A stretch of 64,000 bases of DNA. Origin: an uncultured Clostridia bacterium. Lineage in GTDB: Bacteria; Bacillota; Clostridia; Christensenellales; Borkfalkiaceae. The position numbers were made by a program, and so were the translations under genes. The stretch spans positions 1 through 64,000 of the forward strand of contig CALVLV010000001.1 in NCBI GenBank assembly GCA_944341075.1, read 5' to 3'. The notes under the pieces are model-generated. The model worked only from the letters and a program-made list of their open reading frames with translations. It did not search any database and was not told the origin of the DNA. Shown here in pieces: positions 59,230 through 64,000 of this stretch (position 1 is the first letter of the stretch; each line of letters begins with the position of its first letter).

Positions 59230-59257
59230 ATTATACACCTTTCCGCAGACAGGGCAA
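59230..59257 (-). promoter_or_regulatory. promoter of the ABC transporter gene
   Basis: TTGCCC (59252-59257) and TATAAT (59230-59235) with a 16-bp spacer on the minus strand; leader of about 65 bases. Confidence 0.65.
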
Positions 59258-59311
59258 ATTGCATAAGGCTTTTGTAAAGTAATAAATATGTAATATTTTT
59301 GTAACATAATT

Positions 59312-59345
59312 TATACAAAAAAACGGGCGCCCGAAGGGCACCCGC
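59312..59345 (-). terminator. dut terminator
   Basis: GGGTGCCC-TTC-GGGCGCCC followed on the minus strand by GTTTTTTTG, 25 bases after the dut stop. Confidence 0.85.
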
Positions 59346-59370
59346 CAATATATGGTTATTATTTAAACTG

Positions 59371-59808
59371 TTACTTGCTGCCGGTGCTGCCGAAGCCGCC
59401 CGCGCCGCGCGCCGTGGACGAAAGCTCCTTTTTCTCCTGGAACACGGCGGTTATATAGGGCGTTATTACAAGCTGGGCTATGCGGTCGCCCGAATTTACT
59501 GTGCGCGACTCCGAAGAGTGGTTGTGCAGCGCCACCATGACCTCGCCGCGGTAATCGCAGTCCACCACGCCCACCTTGTTTGCGGGCGCAAGCCCCTGCT
59601 TGGTGGCAAGGCCGCTGCGGGCATATATCAGCCCCGCATAGCCTACGGGCAGTTCCAGCGCGATGCCCGTTGGTATCACCTTGGTGCGCCCGGGCGCGAT
59701 GACCACGGGGAAATCGAGGCAGGCATACAGGTCTGCCCCCGCGGCAAATTCGCTGCCGTAGACGGGAATTTTTGCATTTTTGTTGAGCTTTTTGATTCCT
59801 ATGTTCAT
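59371..59808 (-). CDS. dut: dUTP diphosphatase
   Basis: A 145-residue trimeric dUTPase that hydrolyses dUTP to dUMP and keeps uracil out of DNA. All five motifs are present: EFAAGADLYA, GLIYARSGLATK, NKVGVVDCDYRGEV (catalytic aspartate), GDRIAQLVI and the C-terminal RGAGGFGSTG. Start 59808 follows AGGGGA; the longer frame has no such site. It lies near nrdG-nrdD, consistent with a nucleotide-pool group, though about 170 bases separate it from nrdG. Confidence 0.96.
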   Translation of the reverse strand: MNIGIKKLNKNAKIPVYGSEFAAGADLYACLDFPVVIAPGRTKVIPTGIALELPVGYAGLIYARSGLATKQGLAPANKVGVVDCDYRGEVMVALHNHSSESRTVNSGDRIAQLVITPYITAVFQEKKELSSTARGAGGFGSTGSK

Positions 59809-59978
59809 ATGTTTTCCCCTTTTATATACTGTAATTGCCCGCCACATATGGCGGAATTAACCTGTATTTATGCAGCCGCGGCAAAACACTTTGCAAGGCA
59901 GTTTTTTATGTGGCAGCCTGTGCAGCGAAATTTCTCCGCGCGGGCTTCGCCATTGGCATAAATGACAACGCGCAAGCC

Positions 59979-60512
59979 TTATACCACCGTCTTTTCGTCC
60001 CAAAGCACCACTTCGTCGCTCTCAAGCGAGGGCTTTACGAGAATGACGCGCTGGTTTGAAGAGCCGCGGAACAACAGGTCGGGGTTTTTAAGCTCCTCCA
60101 CAAACCTGCCGTCTACAAGCACGTCTATGCACTTTAAAAGGCGCATAGTCACGTCCGGATCGCCCTTTTTGCCGGTGAGAAGGTCGGCCTCGAAGTCGTA
60201 GCCCGTCCATGCCCACACAGACTTTTCGGGAAACTTAAGTTTAAGCTGTTCCATAAAATCGACGAGCGCGAGCTGGTTTTCCGGTTCGAACGGGTCGCCG
60301 CCGAGCAGCGAAAAGCCCTTTATGTACGAAGGTTCAAGCCCCTTGAAAATTTTTTCCTCCACTTCGGGCGTGAACGGTTCGCCGTATTTGAAGTCCCACG
60401 TTTCGGCGTTGAAGCAGCCCTTGCAGTGGTTGCGGCAGCCGCTTACATACAGCGACACGCGCACCCCGGGGCCATTGGCTATATCATAGTATTTTATGGT
60501 AGCATAGTTCAT
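59979..60512 (-). CDS. nrdG: anaerobic ribonucleotide reductase activating protein
   Basis: A 177-residue radical-SAM activase that generates the glycyl radical on NrdD. The cluster motif is CRNHCKGCFN, after YYDIANGPGVRVSLYVSG; the GGDPFEPEN block is the glycine-rich SAM-binding strand. ATG 60512 follows AGGGG. It lies behind nrdD across a 270-base gap containing a type-B repeat. Confidence 0.96.
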   Translation of the reverse strand: MNYATIKYYDIANGPGVRVSLYVSGCRNHCKGCFNAETWDFKYGEPFTPEVEEKIFKGLEPSYIKGFSLLGGDPFEPENQLALVDFMEQLKLKFPEKSVWAWTGYDFEADLLTGKKGDPDVTMRLLKCIDVLVDGRFVEELKNPDLLFRGSSNQRVILVKPSLESDEVVLWDEKTVV

Positions 60513-60651
60513 AAAAAACCCCTCATGCCGACGCACATACCCCTGCGCGCGGCAAATTGACAAATGCGGCGCGCATATCGTTGCATATGCGCGCCGCGCG
60601 TTTAAAACCTTTTTAAATAATTTTTACCTTAATTAAAAACCCAAATTACTA

Positions 60652-60777
60652 ACTTCATAGAAGCGAGCAGAACGCGAAGCCGGCGGAACGCCGCGAGGGA
60701 GCTTACTAAGGCGTAAGTGACTGAGCGGAACCGTAACGGCGACAAAGTTATGCGAAGCTTATATGAAGTTTGGCGGA
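60652..60777 (-). repeat. type-B stop-anchored intergenic repeat, copy after nrdD
   Basis: A 126-bp element bounded by ACTTCATA (60652-60659)/TATGAAGT (60762-60769), followed by TTGGCGGA. Read on the minus strand it begins four bases after the nrdD stop with TCCGCCA. The core GGGAGCTTACTAAGGCGTAAG and GTGACTGAGC matches the copy after tuf. It lies in the nrdD-nrdG spacer. Confidence 0.8.
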
Positions 60778-60781
60778 GTAA

Positions 60782-62908
60782 TCAGAGATGTAGAACGCGT
60801 GCTTTTATTTCCTTGGTCTTCCCCACATTCCAGAAGTTTTCGCCAAGGTAGCCGCAGGTACGGCGGGTGACGTTCATTTTGCGCTGGTCCTTGTTATGGC
60901 AGATGGGGCACTCCCACTCGTAGTTGTCGTTTATCATTATCTCGCCGTCGTAGCCGCAAACCTGGCAGTAGTCTGACTTGGTGTTGAATTCGGCATACTG
61001 GATGTTGTCGTATATAAACTTTACAACATCTTCCATGGCGGTGAGGTTGTGGCGCATGTTGGGTATTTCAACATACGATATTGCGCCGCCCGAAGATATC
61101 TTTTGGAACTGGCTTTCGAACTTGAACTTGGAGAATGCGTCTATGTGCTCGCGCACGTCCACGTGGTAGCTGTTTGTATAGTAGCCCTTATCGGTCACAT
61201 CCTTTATGGTGCCGAAGCGCTGCTTGTCTATGCGGGCAAAGCGGTAGCACAGCGACTCTGCGGGTGTGCCATACAGGGCAAAACCTATGTTGGTCTGCTC
61301 CTTCCACTTATCGCAATGGTCACGCAGGCAATTCATTACCTTCAAGGCAAATTCCTGTCCCTTTTCTGTGGTCTGCGACTCGCCCGTCATAAGTTTTGTA
61401 ACTTCATACAGGCCTATATAGCCGAGCGAGATTGACGAATATCCGCCGAACAGATACTTATCTATCTTTTCGCCCTTGTCAAGGCGGGCTATGGCGCCGT
61501 ACTGCCAGTGTATGGGCGATACGTCGGACGAAACCCCCATAAGCGCGTTATGGCGAACCATGAGCGCGTCGAAGCACAGCTGAATCCTTTCCTCCATGAG
61601 TTCCCAGAACTTCTTTTCGTCGCCGCGGGCAAGTATGCCTATCTGGGGAAGGTTAATGGAAACAACACCCTGATTGAAGCGGCCTTCGAACTTATAGTTG
61701 CCGTTTTCATCCTTCCAGGGGGACAGGAACGAGCGGCAGCCCATGGGCGAGAACACGTTGCCTTCGTAATTTTCGCGCATCTTTTTTGCGGAGATATAGT
61801 CGGGGTAAAGGCGCTTGGAAGAGCACTTTACGGCAAGCTTTGTAAGGTAGTCGTACTTGCCGCCCTTGAGGCAGTTGTTTTCGTCGAGCACATAAACAAG
61901 CTTGGGGAAGGCGGGCGTTACGTATACGCCGACTTCGTTTTTGATGCCCTGATAACGCTGGCGGAGTATCTCCTCTATTATCATGGCATTCTCTTCGATA
62001 TAGGGATCGTCCTCCTTAAGATAAAGGAAAAGCGTTACAAAGGGCGACTGTCCGTTTGTAGTCATGAGCGTGTTGATCTGGTACTGTATGGTCTGCACGC
62101 CGGCCTTGAGCTCGTCCTTAAGGCGCATATCCACGAACTTATCCTTTTCTTCGCGGCTGATAGTATCGCCGAACTGCTCGTCGCACTGCTTCATGTACTT
62201 TTTCTTGGTGCGGCGCAGATATTTGCCGAGATGGGCCATATTTACCGACTGGCCGCCGTACTGTGAAGAGGCAACGGAGGCAATTATCTGCGTAACCACC
62301 GTGCAGGCAACCTGGAACGACTTGGGACTTTCTATCATCTTGCCGTTCATAACCGTGCCGTTATCAAGCATATCCTGTATGTTTATAAGGCAGCAGTTGA
62401 ATATGGGCTGCAGGAAGTAGTCGGCGTCGTGGAAGTGTATGGCGCCTTCGTCGTGCGCCTTTGAAATATATTCGGGCAGCAATATCCTGCGGGTGAGGTC
62501 TTTTGAAACTTCGCCCGCGATAAGGTCGCGCTGGGTGGACGCCGTGCGGGCGTTTTTGTTGGAATTTTCTTCCATTACGTCCTTGTTGGCGTTGCGTATA
62601 AGCGAAAGTATGCTCTCGTCGGTGGTGTTGGCCTTGCGCACGAGGGCACGCTCGTAGCGGTAGAGAATGTAGGACTTCATAAGCTGATACTTCTGAAGTT
62701 CCATCAGCTTTTCCTCTACCATGTCCTGAATATCCTCCACCAGCAGGCGCGCCCTGTGGCGGGAAGATATGTCGTCCACTATGGCGGTTATCTGCTCGTC
62801 GGCGATCCTATCCTCGGGGTCGACGGACTCGTTGGCTTTTTTGATGGCGGTAAAAATCTTGCTTCCGTCGAAATCGCAGGTCGTACCGTCTCTTTTTATG
62901 ACTTTCAT
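60782..62908 (-). CDS. nrdD: anaerobic ribonucleoside-triphosphate reductase
   Basis: A 708-residue class III ribonucleotide reductase that makes dNTPs without oxygen. An N-terminal ATP-cone (about 1-90, MKVIKRDGTTCDFDGSKI) is the allosteric activity site. The catalytic barrel follows. Near the C-terminus a zinc site has CQVCGYDG ... CPICHNK, and the glycyl-radical motif is RRTCGYLG. Length is typical. Two promoters with paired NrdR-like boxes and a DnaA box group lie upstream; nrdG follows. Confidence 0.97.
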   Translation of the reverse strand: MKVIKRDGTTCDFDGSKIFTAIKKANESVDPEDRIADEQITAIVDDISSRHRARLLVEDIQDMVEEKLMELQKYQLMKSYILYRYERALVRKANTTDESILSLIRNANKDVMEENSNKNARTASTQRDLIAGEVSKDLTRRILLPEYISKAHDEGAIHFHDADYFLQPIFNCCLINIQDMLDNGTVMNGKMIESPKSFQVACTVVTQIIASVASSQYGGQSVNMAHLGKYLRRTKKKYMKQCDEQFGDTISREEKDKFVDMRLKDELKAGVQTIQYQINTLMTTNGQSPFVTLFLYLKEDDPYIEENAMIIEEILRQRYQGIKNEVGVYVTPAFPKLVYVLDENNCLKGGKYDYLTKLAVKCSSKRLYPDYISAKKMRENYEGNVFSPMGCRSFLSPWKDENGNYKFEGRFNQGVVSINLPQIGILARGDEKKFWELMEERIQLCFDALMVRHNALMGVSSDVSPIHWQYGAIARLDKGEKIDKYLFGGYSSISLGYIGLYEVTKLMTGESQTTEKGQEFALKVMNCLRDHCDKWKEQTNIGFALYGTPAESLCYRFARIDKQRFGTIKDVTDKGYYTNSYHVDVREHIDAFSKFKFESQFQKISSGGAISYVEIPNMRHNLTAMEDVVKFIYDNIQYAEFNTKSDYCQVCGYDGEIMINDNYEWECPICHNKDQRKMNVTRRTCGYLGENFWNVGKTKEIKARVLHL

Positions 62909-63019
62909 GAAATTCCTCCTTAAAGTTCCGCGGAAAAAAGCCGTCCGCGGGCACCCCGTTTACATTATAAAAGCCGCACAAGCGGCAGTAAATTTACTCC
63001 GTTTTGAGTGAACACTTAT

Positions 63020-63048
63020 ATTATACAGCACATATTGTAGAATGTCAA
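63020..63048 (-). promoter_or_regulatory. proximal nrdD promoter
   Basis: TTGACA (63043-63048) and TATAAT (63020-63025) are both perfect with a 17-bp spacer. Predicted start near 63013, about 105 bases before nrdD. Confidence 0.9.
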
Positions 63049-63072
63049 TACCAAAAACACAATATCTTGTAT
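63025..63072 (-). promoter_or_regulatory. tandem NrdR boxes, proximal pair
   Basis: Two 16-bp sites, ACAGCACATATTGTAG (63025-63040) and ACACAATATCTTGTAT (63057-63072), lie 32 bp apart, three helical turns, as known for NrdR box pairs. They resemble the NrdR consensus (ACACWATATATTGTGT-like) and overlap the proximal promoter. The first is the weaker match. Confidence 0.65.
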
Positions 63073-63163
63073 TAGAAAAAGTTATAGAAGCTATACACAC
63101 ATGCGTCGTGCTCTGTTTGCGCAGGTTGGCCGCGCCGCCGCACGCAACATACGGTCGACTACC

Positions 63164-63192
63164 AGTATATTAAATATATTGTGCAAAGTCAA
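63164..63192 (-). promoter_or_regulatory. distal nrdD promoter
   Basis: TTGACT (63187-63192) and TATACT (63164-63169) are 17 bp apart on the minus strand. Predicted start near 63157. Confidence 0.75.
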
Positions 63193-63216
63193 GTACAGTG
63201 GCACAATATATTGTAT
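63169..63216 (-). promoter_or_regulatory. tandem NrdR boxes, distal pair
   Basis: GCACAATATATTGTAT (63201-63216, close to consensus) and ATTAAATATATTGTGC (63169-63184) are again 32 bp apart. They overlap the distal promoter in nearly the same way as the proximal pair overlaps its promoter. Confidence 0.7.
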
Positions 63217-63320
63217 GTTTTTTTATAACAAACGGCGCCGCACACAAAACTGTGCGGTGCCGCAGCAAATGCCTGTCTGCAGGGCAAAAAGGCGCGTTTT
63301 TGTCCCGCTTTGCCCCGTTA

Positions 63321-63362
63321 TGTTGAAAACTTTTAACAGCATTGTGGATAAATTGTGGAAAA
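63321..63362 (-). promoter_or_regulatory. DnaA box group upstream of nrdD
   Basis: On the minus strand a perfect DnaA box TTATCCACA (63343-63351), a relaxed box TTTTCCACA (63354-63362) 11 bp away, and a weaker TTTTCAACA (63321-63329) 22 bp on the other side. The 11-bp phase puts them on one face of the helix. DnaA is known to control class I ribonucleotide reductase genes in other bacteria; here the target would be nrdD. Confidence 0.5.
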
Positions 63363-63464
63363 CTTTTTGTATGACCCTGCAAACACTCAGCGCCGCGCCG
63401 CATGCCGACGGCGCCGCGCAAGGGCGCGCCGTTTTGCATAACGGCGCACCACTGTTGCATAACA

Positions 63465-63911
63465 TTATTTTATATATTGGTACAGCGCCGCTATATCCAG
63501 CTTCCATTCGGGCAAGGCATTGCGGCGGATGTGGTCGGCATTGGCCTTGCCAAGGGCGGCGCGCATTTCGGCATAGCTGCAGCCGTTTACCTGCATGAAG
63601 TGATCTTCGGCGGCGCGGGCGTCGCCCTTCAGCTGCGTGCGGCCTATGTGTATCACGGCGTGACAGGCGGGGCAGACGGCGACTATGCGGACAAGGCACT
63701 GTGTGCAAGAACCTTCGTCGTACTCCCACTGCTCGTGCGCCTCAAGTCTTTTTGAGGGCGCGCCGCATATCATGCACCTGCCGTTCGCCTCTGCGCACAC
63801 CTTTCTGCGCACCGCGCCCCACTGCGAAGGCGAAAGTATGCTGCGCAGGTTGGAATACCAGCAGCTATCGGGCACAAGCTCGAAATTTAATTTATATTTT
63901 TTATTTTGCAT
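63465..63911 (-). CDS. HNH-like zinc-binding protein
   Basis: A 148-residue protein with a zinc-finger nuclease-like core: CMICGAPSKRLEAHEQWEYD, then VAVCPACHAVIHIGR. The two CxxC pairs and the HE/CH histidines fit the HNH/McrA-type beta-beta-metal fold. The N-terminus (NFELVPDSCWYSNLRSILS) and C-terminus (LPEWKLDIAALYQYI) are found in a small family whose role I do not know. It could be a nuclease or only a structural zinc protein. It is a single gene upstream of nrdD on the same strand. Beyond it (63912-64000) I see only AT-rich sequence. Confidence 0.65.
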   Translation of the reverse strand: MQNKKYKLNFELVPDSCWYSNLRSILSPSQWGAVRRKVCAEANGRCMICGAPSKRLEAHEQWEYDEGSCTQCLVRIVAVCPACHAVIHIGRTQLKGDARAAEDHFMQVNGCSYAEMRAALGKANADHIRRNALPEWKLDIAALYQYIK

Positions 63912-64000
63912 AAAATTATATTTTTTATTTAAATTTATTTTAACGGAAATATTTTTGCCGGTATACGCCGCCCGGCGGCAAAAACAGCGCCATATATACC

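Overview
The window looks like chromosome from an uncultured, endospore-forming clostridial Firmicute (Bacillota). It is fairly GC-rich, and the genes show typical Firmicute ribosome binding sites and sigma-A promoters. The lineage call rests on gene order. The rpsL-rpsG-fusA-tuf str operon is present, and the run yicC-gmk-rpoZ-priA-def-fmt-rsmB-rlmN-rpe-thiN-spoVM | rpmB-asp23-fakA-recG follows the order known from Bacillus subtilis. A 28-codon SpoVM-like gene and an active-site-intact SpoIIQ-like M23 protein suggest sporulation. Anaerobic ribonucleotide reductase (nrdD/nrdG) and Rex suggest an anaerobe.

Layout: 1-1075 holds the 5' part of a 23S rRNA gene (minus strand) with its own promoter and no 16S gene upstream. 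1.2-7 kb carries two unrecognised small genes, a cysteine desulfurase with its DUF3343 partner, nth, and an apparent operon of a TIR-methyltransferase fusion, luxS and a GNAT acetyltransferase. 7.3-12.3 kb is the str operon. 12.5-32 kb is translation, DNA repair and housekeeping. 32.4-41 kb holds two secreted or surface proteins, corA behind a leader peptide and intrinsic terminator, the M23 protein, a very large DUF4062-like/TPR protein and a nitroreductase. 41-46.5 kb is glycogen and alpha-glucan metabolism (glgB and a cyclomaltodextrinase-like GH13). 46.6-53 kb is a membrane glycan or glycolipid locus (GT39-like, GT2, GT4, flippase-like LPG-synthase transmembrane protein). 53-64 kb has a DegV/FakB protein (partner of fakA at 16.9 kb), a ROK glucokinase-rex operon, a fused ABC transporter, dut, nrdG, nrdD and an HNH-like protein.

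Many intergenic spaces are filled by a few families of short imperfect repeats. Two families start within a few bases of stop codons, always in the same orientation relative to the upstream gene. One contains a hairpin whose arms differ in sequence from copy to copy but stay self-complementary.

No CRISPR array, tRNA, transposase or prophage was recognised. Functions are assigned by motif recognition and gene order only; no database search was run.
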